A DNA stretch of 64,000 nucleotides, from NCBI RefSeq assembly GCF_935822925.1, contig NZ_CAKXZS010000034.1, forward strand, positions 150,446-214,445. Direction: 5' to 3'. A program made the translations under genes and the position numbers. The DNA comes from Mesorhizobium ventifaucium (GTDB taxonomy: Bacteria; Pseudomonadota; Alphaproteobacteria; Rhizobiales; Rhizobiaceae). Under the pieces are notes generated by a model. The model was not told the origin of the DNA and did not search any database. It was given only the letters and a program-made list of their open reading frames with translations. This document shows, in pieces, positions 1 to 9,259 of the stretch (the first letter of the stretch is position 1; every line of letters begins with the position of its first letter).

Positions 1-25
1 CTATTCCCCCTTCAAATCAAAAGCA

Positions 26-1372
26 GTGGACTTGCGCATGACCAATGTCGCCTTGACCGGGCTGGCCCGCGATCTCGCCAAGCGCGCCGCGGAAGGCCGA
101 CCGGTGCGCATCGGCATCATCGGCTCCGGCGAGATGGGTACCGACCTGGTGACGCAAGGCATGCTGATGCCGGGCATTTCGGTGTGCGCCGTCTCGACCC
201 GCCGCCCGCACACGGCGCGTGATGCCGTCCGCATCGCCTATGGCGATGAGGCGATGGCACGCGAGGCCGATACGCCGTCGAAGCTCAGCGAGGCGATAGA
301 GAGCGGAAAAATAGCCATCACCTCGAACGAGATGCTGGTCACCAATCCGCTGATCGACGTCGTCATCGACGCCACCGGCAAGCCCGGCGTCGCCGCCGAT
401 TTCGACCTGATGGCGATGGAGCACGGCAAGCATCTGGTGATGATGAATGTCGAGGCCGACGTCACCATCGGCTGCTATCTGAAGCAGCAGGCCGATCGGC
501 TCGGCGTCGTCTATTCGGTCGGCGCCGGCGACGAGCCGTCGAGCTGCATGGAGCTGATCGAGTTCGCCTCCGCGCTCGGCTACACCATCGTCTCGGCCGG
601 CAAGGGCAAGAACAACCCGCTCGACCATGACGCGGTTCCCGACGACTATCGCGCGGAAGCGCTGCGCCGCAACATGAACCCGCGCATGCTGGTCGAGTTC
701 GTCGACGGCTCGAAGACCATGGTCGAGATGTGCGCCATCGCCAACGCCACCGGGCTGGTGCCCGACATTGCCGGCATGCACGGTCCCAAGGCCGACCGGG
801 ATGAATTGGCCAAGGTGCTCATCCCGCGCGCCGACGGCGGCATCCTGTCGAGGAAGGGCGTCGTCGACTACACCATCGGCAAAGGCGTGGCGCCCGGCGT
901 GTTCGTGATCGTCGAGGCCACGCATCCGCGCATCATCGAGCGCATGGACGACCTGCATATCGGCCATGGACCCTATTACAGCTTCTTCCGGCCCTATCAT
1001 CTGACCTCGCTGGAAGTGCCGCTCACCGCCGCGCGCATCGCGCTCTATGGCAAGCCGGACATGGTGCCGCTGCCGAGGCCGGTTGCCGAAGTCTGCGCCG
1101 TGGCCAAGCGCGATCTGGCGGCAGGAGAGATTTTCGACGCCATCGGCGAGACCTGCTACCGCTCCTGGACCATGACTGTCGAAGAGGCCCGCGCCAACCG
1201 CGCCGTGCCCGTCGGCCTGCTCGAAGGCGGCAAGGTGCGGAGGCCGGTCCACAAGGGCGAACTGCTGACATCAGCCAATGCCGCGCCCGACCCGACCACC
1301 AGGCTGTTCGCCTTGCGCCGGCTGCAGGACGAGATGCTGTATGGAGATCAGGATAATGATCGAGAGGCGTGA
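26..1372 (+). CDS. NAD(P)-dependent oxidoreductase with C-terminal SAF domain
   Basis: The protein has 448 residues from a GTG start at 26; an ATG at 38 is equally possible, because neither has a good ribosome binding site and only 25 upstream bases are visible. A Rossmann fold begins at about residue 27 with GSGEMG as its dinucleotide motif. The last 100 residues (roughly 345-440) resemble an SAF domain, as in the proteins grouped as predicted homoserine dehydrogenases with a C-terminal SAF domain. That label comes from family similarity; the true substrate is unknown and could be a sugar-acid or polyol intermediate. It has no signal peptide and is cytoplasmic. The next gene, proC, is convergent, so this gene ends a transcription unit that begins upstream of the window. 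Confidence 0.8.
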   Translation: MDLRMTNVALTGLARDLAKRAAEGRPVRIGIIGSGEMGTDLVTQGMLMPGISVCAVSTRRPHTARDAVRIAYGDEAMAREADTPSKLSEAIESGKIAITSNEMLVTNPLIDVVIDATGKPGVAADFDLMAMEHGKHLVMMNVEADVTIGCYLKQQADRLGVVYSVGAGDEPSSCMELIEFASALGYTIVSAGKGKNNPLDHDAVPDDYRAEALRRNMNPRMLVEFVDGSKTMVEMCAIANATGLVPDIAGMHGPKADRDELAKVLIPRADGGILSRKGVVDYTIGKGVAPGVFVIVEATHPRIIERMDDLHIGHGPYYSFFRPYHLTSLEVPLTAARIALYGKPDMVPLPRPVAEVCAVAKRDLAAGEIFDAIGETCYRSWTMTVEEARANRAVPVGLLEGGKVRRPVHKGELLTSANAAPDPTTRLFALRRLQDEMLYGDQDNDREA

Positions 1373-1700
1373 ATCCGAATTGAAGCGGGAAAGCGGACCG
1401 GGCAGGGACGGCCGGCCTGCAACAAGGATGAGATCGACGGGTTGTGGGGACATCCGGCGAGTGGAGCGACTATATCGAAGCGGCGATGCGGCCCGATCTG
1501 TTGAGACCGCTGGATCGCCGCACTTCTGGCCACTGTAACGGCATGGACCCTAGGATCCATGCCGTTACCTCTGAGCGTTGCAGCGTTTGAATACCAAGAT
1601 TCTGTGACCTTTAAGCGCTGCTGCGCTGAACAGCAGGCAGCACCTCACCCGGGTCGATCGACCGCCGGCTGAATATCCACACCTGGCCCGCAGTCCGCTA
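1373..1700. other. Convergent intergenic region with possible gene remnant
   Basis: No intact gene is visible between the two convergent stops. Around 1440-1590 one forward frame reads plausibly as the C-terminal end of a protein (GEWSDYIEAAMRPDLL and following) but has no start or upstream partner. The region also carries the 13-bp hairpin listed separately. Confidence 0.5.
1535..1568. repeat. Perfect 13-bp inverted repeat, 8-base loop
   Basis: The arms at 1535-1547 and 1556-1568 are perfect reverse complements around the loop CCCTAGGA. The element lies between two convergent genes, so it could end transcription from both sides, but no T-tract follows. It resembles a short interspersed palindrome more than a classical terminator. 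Confidence 0.65.
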
Positions 1701-2516
1701 CTACTTTCCCAACTCGATCGATCGCAGCCGTGCAGCTTCCACCGCTTCGGTGAGCAGTTTTGTCAGCCGGTCCTCGCCCATCAGCACGGCAAGTGCGGCG
1801 GCCGTTGTGCCGTTGGGGCTGGTCACCTGCTGGCGCAGCACGCCCGCATCTTCGCCGCTTTCGGCGGCGAGCGAGGCGGCGCCATAGACCGTCTGCACGG
1901 CCAGCAGCCTGGCGGTTTTGGCTGGCAATCCGGCCTTCTCGGCAGCCACGGTCAGTGCTTCGATGAAATGGAAGACATAGGCCGGGCCAGACCCTGACAC
2001 CGCAGTCACCGCGTCCATCAGGCCCTCGTCGTCGATATCTGTCACTTCGCCGCTCGCCGAAAGCAGATCGGCAACGAAACGCTTCGTATCGATCGAGACC
2101 AGCCGGTTGGAAAACACCACCATCATGCCCTTGCCGATCGCCGCCGGCGTGTTGGGCATGCAACGCACGATCGGCGCGCGATCGCCCAGAATGGCCTCGA
2201 AAGTGGCGACCGGCGTTCCGGCGGCGATGCTGAGGAAGGTGGTGCGGCCGTCATTGAAGCGCTTGTAGGCGGCAGTGACGTCGCGGATCACTTGCGGCTT
2301 CACCGCAATGACGACGAGGGCCGGCACCGCGTCCGCTGGAATGCCGCCGGCGTCCGCGGCAGCACTGCAGCCCAGCGCTTCGGCGCGCTTGCGCAGATCG
2401 GCATTGGGCTCGACAACGAAAACCGCCGCCGGGGGGAGCTTGCCCGATTTCAGCCAGCCCGAGAGCATGGCGTAGCCCATATTGCCGCAACCGGCGAGAA
2501 CAAGCCTGATCGTCAT
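1701..2516 (-). CDS. proC: Pyrroline-5-carboxylate reductase
   Basis: This gene encodes the last enzyme of proline synthesis, which reduces 1-pyrroline-5-carboxylate to proline with NAD(P)H in the cytosol. The 271-residue length is normal for the family. The N-terminal Rossmann motif GCGNMG is at residues 9-14, followed by the expected CMPNTPAAIGKG stretch, and the P5CR signature AVSGSGPAYVF lies near residue 170. It starts at ATG 2516. Immediately upstream are three tandem palindromic repeats, so the promoter must lie within or beyond them. It is transcribed alone, convergent with the oxidoreductase gene. Confidence 0.93.
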   Translation of the reverse strand: MTIRLVLAGCGNMGYAMLSGWLKSGKLPPAAVFVVEPNADLRKRAEALGCSAAADAGGIPADAVPALVVIAVKPQVIRDVTAAYKRFNDGRTTFLSIAAGTPVATFEAILGDRAPIVRCMPNTPAAIGKGMMVVFSNRLVSIDTKRFVADLLSASGEVTDIDDEGLMDAVTAVSGSGPAYVFHFIEALTVAAEKAGLPAKTARLLAVQTVYGAASLAAESGEDAGVLRQQVTSPNGTTAAALAVLMGEDRLTKLLTEAVEAARLRSIELGK

Positions 2517-2531
2517 AGAAAACCTCCGCTA

Positions 2532-2690
2532 GAGCATCGGACCCAAAAGTGGGTACCGGTTTTGGGACAATCCGATGCTCAAACAATTAGCATCGGACCC
2601 AAAAGTGGTTCCGGTCTTGGGACAATCCGATGCTCAACAATAAGCATCGGACCCAAAAATGGGTACCGGTCTTGGGTAAATCCGATGCTC
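2532..2690. repeat. Three tandem copies of a ~48-bp palindromic element
   Basis: Copies lie at 2532-2580, 2589-2635 and 2643-2690, each separated by a short AAACAA-like spacer. Each begins AGCATCGGACCC and ends with the near reverse complement TCCGATGCT, with an inner GGTACCGG-type palindrome in copies 1 and 3. The element resembles the interspersed palindromes common in rhizobial intergenic regions. Copy 2 differs at the inner palindrome (GTTCCGG), and copy 3 has AAAAATG in place of AAAAGTG. Confidence 0.9.
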
Positions 2691-2755
2691 AAACAACAAG
2701 ATGACTTCCCATAGACGCTTGCGACCATGCGGGAAAGCCCTGTTGGGACGGAGGA

Positions 2756-4075
2756 TCAGGACGGACCACGAACCGCCATCGGCCGCAGCGACACCTGCCT
2801 GAGGCCGAACATGGCGAACGCGAAGAACAGCCAAACCGGATCGGCGCGATGGAAGAAGAAGCTTTCGAGGAAGGCGTTCAGCGCCGCGAACAGCACCACC
2901 ATCATGAAGAAGTCGCCGAGAAAGATGTTCTCCTTGCGCAAAGGGATGCGCATGTAATCGCGCAGCGGCGCGATCAGGAACGTGTAGATCGCCACGCACA
3001 GCGCCGGGATGCCCATCAGCACCGCGATGTCGAGGTAGCCGTTATGGCCGTGCACGATGGTTCGGATGTCCCAGGCCCGGTCGAAAGGCTGGTCCTGGTT
3101 CAACAGCAGCGGCGTGCCCCAGAAGCTCTCGAAGCCATAGCCGGTCCACGGCCGCTTGGTCAGCATCTCGCCGGCGAACTCCCACAGCGTCGTGCGCCCG
3201 GTGTAGGTCAGGTCGGGGAAATAGAGTGCCGTTAGATGCTTCACCGGCGGCAGGAAGACGATGCCCAGCGTGCCGATCGCCGCGGCGATGATGGCCAGCG
3301 CGAACAGGATCGGCGTCCCGAGCCGCATGCCGATCAGGCTCGGCAGCACGACGATCAGGATCGAAAACGGCACCAGTCCGGCCGTCGTCTTGGAACCGGT
3401 GTGCAGCATGAAGATCATCGCCGCGCAAAAGATCGATGCGCCCCAGAGCCGCTGTCCGCGCCGGTAGAGGTACAGCCCGGCGAAGCTGAAGCAGGCCATG
3501 ACAGGCCCGGCGATGTTCTTGTGGGTGAACACGCCGCGCCACAGGCCGGCATGTTCCGGCTCCAGCGATGCGGTGGTGTGCAGCGCCTCGTTTGGAAAGA
3601 CGATGAGCCCGATATAGGACAGGCCCATGACGACGACGATGGTGAAGATAATGACTTTCGAGAAGGCTTCGGCGTCGCGCGGAAGCGCCAGGATCGTCGC
3701 CATCGTCAAAATGCCGATCAGCGTGAAGAAAGCGGCGCGCATTGCCGACGGCGGATCGGTTGCCATCACCACCGAAAGCATCAGGAAAGCCAGCATCAGA
3801 AGCCAGCAAGGGCTGAGCATCGAACGCACCACGCGCGGGTCGGCGAAAGCTATGAGCGAGAAGACCGAGATCGCGCCAAGCGAGCCGAAGCCGAGCTGGT
3901 TGACGATGTCGCCGCCGTCGCCGGTCATCTCGGCGCCGGCCGGCTGGAACGGACGGAACGACACCAGGATGACGGTGAACAGCAGCGCGGCGATCGCGGT
4001 CGCGACGCCGTCGCGTGTGAAGGCCGCGCTGAGCGGCGCGCGTTCAGTTCTTCTCAGGCTGTCGGTATTGCTCAT
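2756..4075 (-). CDS. O-antigen ligase / exopolysaccharide polymerase-like membrane protein
   Basis: The protein has 439 residues from ATG 4075; a longer reading to 4192 exists, but the shorter start gives a normal N-terminus and overlaps the upstream glycosyltransferase by 32 bases. About ten hydrophobic segments are visible. The long loop with TGRTTLWEFA, GYGFESFWGT and HGHNGYLD matches the Wzy/WaaL (ExoQ-like) family, where conserved Arg and His residues in the periplasmic loop act in polymerisation or ligation of lipid-linked glycans. The role is therefore inner-membrane polymerisation or ligation of the polysaccharide made by the neighbouring glycosyltransferases. Polymerase and ligase cannot be told apart from sequence. 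Confidence 0.82.
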   Translation of the reverse strand: MSNTDSLRRTERAPLSAAFTRDGVATAIAALLFTVILVSFRPFQPAGAEMTGDGGDIVNQLGFGSLGAISVFSLIAFADPRVVRSMLSPCWLLMLAFLMLSVVMATDPPSAMRAAFFTLIGILTMATILALPRDAEAFSKVIIFTIVVVMGLSYIGLIVFPNEALHTTASLEPEHAGLWRGVFTHKNIAGPVMACFSFAGLYLYRRGQRLWGASIFCAAMIFMLHTGSKTTAGLVPFSILIVVLPSLIGMRLGTPILFALAIIAAAIGTLGIVFLPPVKHLTALYFPDLTYTGRTTLWEFAGEMLTKRPWTGYGFESFWGTPLLLNQDQPFDRAWDIRTIVHGHNGYLDIAVLMGIPALCVAIYTFLIAPLRDYMRIPLRKENIFLGDFFMMVVLFAALNAFLESFFFHRADPVWLFFAFAMFGLRQVSLRPMAVRGPS

Positions 4076-5084
4076 TGGCGTATCCGAATTCGGCAAGCAC
4101 GCGGCCGACAGCGACATGGATTGGGTACAAGGCTGTCGCCAATGACCCCGTCCGCGCCAGCCTGGCCGCGCCGCGAAACGGTGAGACGGCAAGCAGCGCC
4201 AGGCTCTTCAAAAAAACCCTGATGCCGGCGAACGGCATGCCGGCCCGTTTCTTCTTCTCGACCAATGTCGAGATGACGCCGTTGCGCAGGCTGCGGGCAC
4301 GGATCCAGTCGGCCTCGACGCGTCGGGCCGGAACTGTTTCATGCACTTGCGCCTCGGCGCACCAGCCAAGCACAAAACCTCTTTGTGCCGCCCGGCTTAG
4401 GAAATCGGAATCGCCGCCGCCCATGAAGTTGAATTTCAGGTCGAGAAACGGCGGCCCCATGGCGGTGAGCACGTTGCGCCCAACCAGCAGGTTGCCGGAG
4501 GAAAACAGCGCGGGCACCCGCCCGGTCTGCCGGTAGGGTGGCGCAAAGACCGGGTGCTCGGCCCATCTGGCATGGGCTGCGTCGGCAAACACCGGCATTT
4601 GCGGGCCCCCGACAATGTCGGCGCCGAGCGTCTCGGCCGCCTTGCACATGCGCTCGAGCCACTGCGGATCGGCGATCTCGTCGTCGTCGATGACCAGCAG
4701 GTGGCTGAGGCCGGGAAAGTGCAGGATCGCCGTCTGCCAGCCGGCATTGTAGGCGCTGCAATTGCCGCGCTCATGCGCGACGATCACCATGCCCGGAATG
4801 TCGCCGCGCTCGAACAGCGGCAGCGCCGCCTTGGCGCCGGCGCGCGCGTCGGCTTCGTTCTCGATGACGATGATTGCGAAGCGCCTGCCGGTTTCCTGGG
4901 CCTTGAGCGATGCAAGCGTCGCCAGCAGGTGCTCGGGCCGTTTGAAGGTCGGCAGCGTAACGACCGCCTCGACGGCAGCGGCGACAAGTCCCGGCGACCG
5001 CCCTGCGATCGATACCGAACCGTCCAATGGCAAAGGGATCATCCGTGTCCAGCCCGGGATGGTGAGTTTGGCTCTCGATAGCAT
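4044..5084 (-). CDS. Family 2 glycosyltransferase
   Basis: The protein has 346 residues and a GT-A fold. The nucleotide-sugar binding start VVTLPTFKRPEHLL is near residue 40, and the metal-binding acidic motif is VIDDDEIADP near residue 130. A later region, GGGDSDFLSRA, gives the acceptor-side acidic residues. It has no signal peptide and presumably acts at the cytoplasmic face of the membrane, adding one sugar to the polysaccharide repeat unit. It is the first gene of a two-gene minus-strand unit with the polymerase-like gene, whose start overlaps its end. A 131-base gap separates it from the divergent glycosyltransferase gene at 5216, so the two units probably share a regulatory region. Confidence 0.85.
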   Translation of the reverse strand: MLSRAKLTIPGWTRMIPLPLDGSVSIAGRSPGLVAAAVEAVVTLPTFKRPEHLLATLASLKAQETGRRFAIIVIENEADARAGAKAALPLFERGDIPGMVIVAHERGNCSAYNAGWQTAILHFPGLSHLLVIDDDEIADPQWLERMCKAAETLGADIVGGPQMPVFADAAHARWAEHPVFAPPYRQTGRVPALFSSGNLLVGRNVLTAMGPPFLDLKFNFMGGGDSDFLSRAAQRGFVLGWCAEAQVHETVPARRVEADWIRARSLRNGVISTLVEKKKRAGMPFAGIRVFLKSLALLAVSPFRGAARLARTGSLATALYPIHVAVGRVLAEFGYANEQYRQPEKN

Positions 5085-5215
5085 CGCGACGATAACGTTT
5101 CGTTAATCACCTTCGCGGACAAGCCCGCAAATCGGCAACGCCGGGCCACCAAATAGCTTCACTTAATCAAGGCTTCACCGCGCGTTGTTAGCTGTATCCG
5201 CTCAGGATAGGTGAG

Positions 5216-6388
5216 ATGCATCTGCTGTTCGCCACATCGATCGTGCCCGACGGAGCCCTTGCCTCGGGCTACGAGATCGCCAATGCCGCGATCATCGCCG
5301 CGTTGCGGCGCGCCGGCGCGCGCGTCACGGTCATCGGCTTCACTTGGCCGGGCAGGCCTGCGAGCGATCAGCAAAACACCATCGTGCTCGGCGCCGTCGA
5401 TGTGCGCACCGAAACCGCCTCATCGCTGCAAAAGCTCGCCTGGGTTGCAAGGGCGATGCTCTCCGGCCTCACTTTCGCGTCAGTCAAGCTGCGCGTGGCC
5501 AACGACAGCGAGGTCCGCGCCGCCGTCGAACGCACCGGCCCTTTCGACGGCTACGTCTTGAATTCCGTGCAGTTCGCCGGCGCCTTCGAAAGGCTTTTCA
5601 GCGACCGAGCGTCGATCTTCGTCGCCCACAATGTCGAGCATCGTTCGGCGCAGGAGAACGCCGTTGCCGCCGACGGTCTTTTCCAGCGCCTGCTGTTTCG
5701 CCGTGAGGCAAGGCTGCTCAAGCTTGTGGAAGAACGGCTATGCCGCCGGGCACGCTTCGCCTTCACGCTGGCCGAAGAAGATCGCTCAGCACTCGGCGTC
5801 GCTTCCGACGACCGTTCGGCGGTGCTGCCGCTGGTGACTTGCGCCGAGCCGCCCGTGCAAAAAACCCCGCGCCGCATCGACTGCGACGCGGCGCTGATCG
5901 GCACCTGGACCTGGCAGCCGAACCGCATCGGCCTCGACTGGTTCCTGGAAAAGGTGGTGCCGCATCTCAGGCCCGATTTCCGGGTCAGGATTGCCGGCGG
6001 CATGCCGTCGGGCGTCAAGTCGGCGCATCCCGGCGTCGAGTTCGTCGGCCGCGTGCCGGACGCGCAGGCTTTCGTGCGCAGCGCCGCCGTCATCCCGCTG
6101 ATCAGCACCTCCGGCAGCGGCGTGCAGCTCAAGACCATCGAAACCTTCGAGCTTGGCCTGCCCTCTGTCGCCACCAGCCATTCGCTGCGCGGCATCGACC
6201 ATCGCCCGGTCAATTGCGTGGTGACCGATGACCCGATCGCCTTCGCCGGCGCCCTGGAAACAGCAGCAGCCGATGTCAGGGATGTCGACGGCAGCGCTTT
6301 CCACCGCCGGCAGCTGAAGGCGCTCGATGCCGCGATCAGGCTCGGCCTGCACAAGCTCGGGCCCGTCGGCCAGGAGGTGTTCGCATGA
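5216..6388 (+). CDS. Family 4-type (GT-B) glycosyltransferase
   Basis: The 390-residue protein begins MHLLFATSIVPDG, typical for the N-terminal domain of GT-B enzymes. VAHNVEHRSA near residue 140 and the C-terminal nucleotide-sugar site SGSGVQLKTIETFELGLP near residue 300 with its E-x7-E-like spacing support a retaining group 1 transferase. It starts at ATG 5216 after GATAGGTGAG. It leads a three-gene operon in which each stop overlaps the next start, here by ATGA. The donor and acceptor cannot be read from sequence. Confidence 0.85.
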   Translation: MHLLFATSIVPDGALASGYEIANAAIIAALRRAGARVTVIGFTWPGRPASDQQNTIVLGAVDVRTETASSLQKLAWVARAMLSGLTFASVKLRVANDSEVRAAVERTGPFDGYVLNSVQFAGAFERLFSDRASIFVAHNVEHRSAQENAVAADGLFQRLLFRREARLLKLVEERLCRRARFAFTLAEEDRSALGVASDDRSAVLPLVTCAEPPVQKTPRRIDCDAALIGTWTWQPNRIGLDWFLEKVVPHLRPDFRVRIAGGMPSGVKSAHPGVEFVGRVPDAQAFVRSAAVIPLISTSGSGVQLKTIETFELGLPSVATSHSLRGIDHRPVNCVVTDDPIAFAGALETAAADVRDVDGSAFHRRQLKALDAAIRLGLHKLGPVGQEVFA

Positions 6389-7203
6389 ATATGCACAACA
6401 CCGGCGCCGCTTTCGGGGCCGACAGCTTGAGATCGATCCTGGGCATCTCGGTCCTTGCCATCCGCTGGGACGATGCGGTCGCGCTGCTGACCCGGTTGAT
6501 TGCAGAGCGGCGCTTCACCCAGGTCACCTTTCTCAACGCTCACAACGCCAATGTCGCCTATACCGACCCTGTCGTTGCGGAGGCGCTCGACGATTTTCTC
6601 ATCCTGCCGGACGGCGTCGGCGTCGATCTGGCGGCGAAACTGCTTTATGGGGCGCCGTTTCCGGATAATCTCAACGGCACCGATTTCATCCCTGCCTTCC
6701 TGCAGGCGTCCGCCAGGCCGCTGACCGTGGGGCTGCTCGGCGCAACCCGGGTAAACGCCGAGGCGGCGTCGAAGAAGCTGGCAGCGCTCGCGTTGCAGCA
6801 CCGGTTCGTCGTCATCCATGACGGCTATTTCTCTCCCGCCGAGGAGCCGGCAATCGTCGATCGCATCGCCAGGTTGCGGCCGGACGTGCTGCTTGTCGCC
6901 ATGGGCGTGCCGCGCCAGGAATTATGGATCGCGCGCCACATCGACGCGCGCCACTGCACGCTGCCGATCGCCGTCGGCGCGCTGCTCGACTTCCTGAGCG
7001 GCACGGTGCCGCGGGCGCCGCTGTGGATGCGCCGGCTCAGGCTCGAATGGCTGTTTCGGTTGTGGATCGAACCGGGCCGCCTCTGGCGGCGCTATGTGGT
7101 CGGCAATCCCCTGTTCCTGTGGCGCGTCATCGGCCAGAAGTTCTTGCGCAGGCCCGCTCCTGCCAAAACTCGCCTTGGAGCAGATCCCGGAGCGAGCTGT
7201 TGA
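6385..7203 (+). CDS. WecG/TagA/CpsF family glycosyltransferase
   Basis: The 272-residue protein shows the family blocks in order: FLNAHNANVAYTDP near residue 50, LPDGVGVDLAAKLL near 75, LLGATRVNAE near 115, and RPDVLLVAMGVPRQELWI near 170. Members transfer N-acetylmannosaminuronic acid, N-acetylmannosamine or glucose-type residues onto polyprenyl-linked acceptors at the inner membrane. The ATG overlaps the preceding stop as ATGA, and its own stop overlaps the next start, so translational coupling is likely. It probably adds the second or a later sugar of a polysaccharide unit. Confidence 0.9.
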   Translation: MNMHNTGAAFGADSLRSILGISVLAIRWDDAVALLTRLIAERRFTQVTFLNAHNANVAYTDPVVAEALDDFLILPDGVGVDLAAKLLYGAPFPDNLNGTDFIPAFLQASARPLTVGLLGATRVNAEAASKKLAALALQHRFVVIHDGYFSPAEEPAIVDRIARLRPDVLLVAMGVPRQELWIARHIDARHCTLPIAVGALLDFLSGTVPRAPLWMRRLRLEWLFRLWIEPGRLWRRYVVGNPLFLWRVIGQKFLRRPAPAKTRLGADPGASC

Positions 7204-8123
7204 ACAACCGGTTCGTGCCGAGCCCTGATAGCGAGGCCGATTTCCTTCGCCGGACGCCGACGGCGGCGGTCGTGACGGCAAGCTATGCGCCGGATCTGGA
7301 GCGCTGCCGCCTGCTGTGCGACACCCTCGACCGCTACGTTTCCGGCGTGGCGCACCACTATATTCTTGTCGAGCATAGCGACGTGCCGCTGTTTCGTCAG
7401 CTGGAGAACAATCGCCGCACCATCGTCGACGAGCGGGACCTGTTGCCGCGCTGGCTGCATGCCTTCGACGATCCGCTCAGCCTGTTCCGCCGGCGCATCT
7501 GGCTCAGCCTGAAGACCATGCCGCTGCGCGGCTGGCACGTGCAGCAGCTTCGCCGCATCGCGATATCGGCGCACGCCGGCGAAGACGTGCTGATCTTCTG
7601 CGATTCCGACGTGGCGTTCCTAAAACCTTTCGACTGCAGCGCCTTCTGGCGCGACGGCAAGGTGCGGCTGTTCCGCCGCGACGGCGTGCTTTCGGATGAA
7701 GGCCATGAGGAACACCGGATCTGGTCGCGCAATGCCGGCTCGGCGCTCGGCATCGAACCATCGGAGGTTTCGACCCACGATTACATTTCGACGCTGATTG
7801 CCTGGCGCCGCCAGACCGTGACGGCGCTGTGCGCGCGGATCGAGAAGAACCATGGCCGCAACTGGGTCGAGGTGGTCGGCGCGGCGCGCAAATTCTCCGA
7901 ATGCATGATCTACGGCCGCTATGTCGACGAGGTGCTCGGCGGCGCCGGCCATTTCCATGGCGCGGAGGAGTTCTGCCGCGTCCACTGGACCGGCGAGGCG
8001 CTGTCGGATGACGAGTTCCGCCGTTTCGTCGCCGCCATGGCGCCGCAACAGGTGGCCATCGGCATGCAGTCCTTCATCGGCACCGATGTCGGCCGCATCC
8101 GCCGCCTGATCGGGCTGGATTAG
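7200..8123 (+). CDS. DUF6492-like putative glycosyltransferase
   Basis: The protein has 307 residues if translation starts at TTG 7200, which overlaps the preceding stop and has GGAG upstream; GTG 7215 is the alternative. The fold is probably GT-A: AVVTASYAPDLERC at the start, then DVLIFCDSDVAFLKPFD with a DSD metal motif near residue 140, and a late ECMIYGRYVDEVL motif. I recall this pattern from DUF6492 proteins, found in polysaccharide clusters and thought to be glycosyltransferases. The function is inferred from the motif and the tight coupling to two transferase genes. Confidence 0.7.
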   Translation: MNNRFVPSPDSEADFLRRTPTAAVVTASYAPDLERCRLLCDTLDRYVSGVAHHYILVEHSDVPLFRQLENNRRTIVDERDLLPRWLHAFDDPLSLFRRRIWLSLKTMPLRGWHVQQLRRIAISAHAGEDVLIFCDSDVAFLKPFDCSAFWRDGKVRLFRRDGVLSDEGHEEHRIWSRNAGSALGIEPSEVSTHDYISTLIAWRRQTVTALCARIEKNHGRNWVEVVGAARKFSECMIYGRYVDEVLGGAGHFHGAEEFCRVHWTGEALSDDEFRRFVAAMAPQQVAIGMQSFIGTDVGRIRRLIGLD

Positions 8124-8424
8124 TGCTGGGTTAAAGCCAATCACTCTGAACGACCGGGTTCAATCCCTTGCGGATGTTTAGTTGGGGCGTCGCATGACGC
8201 GATCTGACCCGTTAACGACCTTCCTGACATCGCGCTTCAACGTCCGCACAGGGGGTGAATGCTGTCATTGTTGCGCAGTCGTGAAGCGACGAGCCACTGA
8301 ATCACGATCTCCGAGCAGGTAACGATCGGCCAGCGCCGTGATCACTCGGGATCAGTTCGACTCGCCGCCGCGGGGACAATGAGACCTTGGCATGCGACAT
8401 GGCAGATACTGTGGGCTGGACAAA
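8124..8424. other. Intergenic region, no gene seen
   Basis: This is the convergent gap between the polysaccharide operon and the DUF1127 gene. No frame looks coding and no strong terminator was found. Confidence 0.5.
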
Positions 8425-8643
8425 TCATGGGCCGGCCGCATTCCGCCCCGACCCGGAACTCGGATTGGGACGCTTTGACAAAGCGCACGTGATTTCGTCG
8501 CGTGAGATACCAATGTCGTTAAGAATGTCATCCGGTGACCGGCTCAACCCGTCCGTTATCATCCACATAGCTTTTCGCTCGGCGCGAAGGCGGAACCATC
8601 CGCGAATGTAGCCAATGGTGCCATTATGAAAACTTGTCCACAT
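8425..8643 (-). CDS. DUF1127 small protein
   Basis: The 72-residue protein has a basic, aromatic N-terminal half and the C-terminal block LSRSPDDILNDIGISRDEI, characteristic of DUF1127 proteins (consensus LSDRELADIGLSR). ATG 8643 is preferred over ATG 8652 because AAGGA sits 10 bases upstream of it. Family members in other alphaproteobacteria are small RNA-binding or stress-linked proteins affecting phosphate, RNA turnover and motility; which applies here is unknown. It is the first gene of the block that interrupts the polysaccharide locus. Confidence 0.82.
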   Translation of the reverse strand: MWTSFHNGTIGYIRGWFRLRAERKAMWMITDGLSRSPDDILNDIGISRDEITCALSKRPNPSSGSGRNAAGP

Positions 8644-9259
8644 CGAAGTCATTCCTTAATCATCTGCTCGAACACACGGCACGGAACGGCACTGGCGGTA
8701 TTCACCGCGAGGAGGACCGGTTACGTCGCATCTGACTCGTCTCAATTCCGAACTTATCGGTCTCGTCCGGCTGGGCGCATCACGGCGGCTGCAACCGCGC
8801 CGGCGAGGGTTAAATGCTGATTGTTTTTCGTTACATAGTTCTGTTTCCTTTCAGCGATGATGGTTCATCAAGCGATCAAGTTGACATGCATAAGTTGTGC
8901 CGGCCGACAACATAAGGCCAGAACCATCATCTTCTTCTACAAACAATTGCTATGCTAAGTTTACGGTGCGTGAGGTCGCGCTCGAACACAACGAATATAT
9001 ATTTCAAAGCTAATTTTCTAGCTTTAGCAAGCTATATTTTAACGGCAAGCTTGACAAATCCACCGCTAACCTCTCGGTGCTCCACCCAGGGTGGTCAAGA
9101 GACGATCGGCAAAAACGGGTTTGCGGGCCAGGGCCGCTTCGGAGCGGGCGGCGGATGCTTCGTTCCTTCTCTCACCGCTTGCGCATGGGCGTTTGTCGCT
9201 ACGCTATCGGCCTGCGTCGTGCTATACTTTTTGTTTGGCTTCCTTCGACGGGAACGGAG
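8644..9259. other. Long divergent intergenic region, AT-rich centre
   Basis: No convincing gene is present. About 8930-9060 is clearly more AT-rich than the surroundings and is a likely promoter zone for the sensor operon starting at 9260. An 11-bp perfect inverted repeat (GATGATGGTTC at 8856-8866 and its complement at 8921-8931) spans 76 bases and might bind a regulator or fold as RNA. Confidence 0.45.

Noticed and set aside
2532..2690. CRISPR-like array
   Set aside because: The three units are palindromic throughout and the spacers are only about 8 bases and nearly identical, so they are tandem interspersed elements.
3236..4222. Long open frame opposite the polymerase-like gene
   Set aside because: It is an antisense shadow rich in Arg, Gln, Asp and His, with no recognisable motif or start signal.
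8881..8909. TTGACA as a -35 box for the sensor operon
   Set aside because: There is no -10-like hexamer at 16-18 bases, and the site is almost 380 bases from the start codon.
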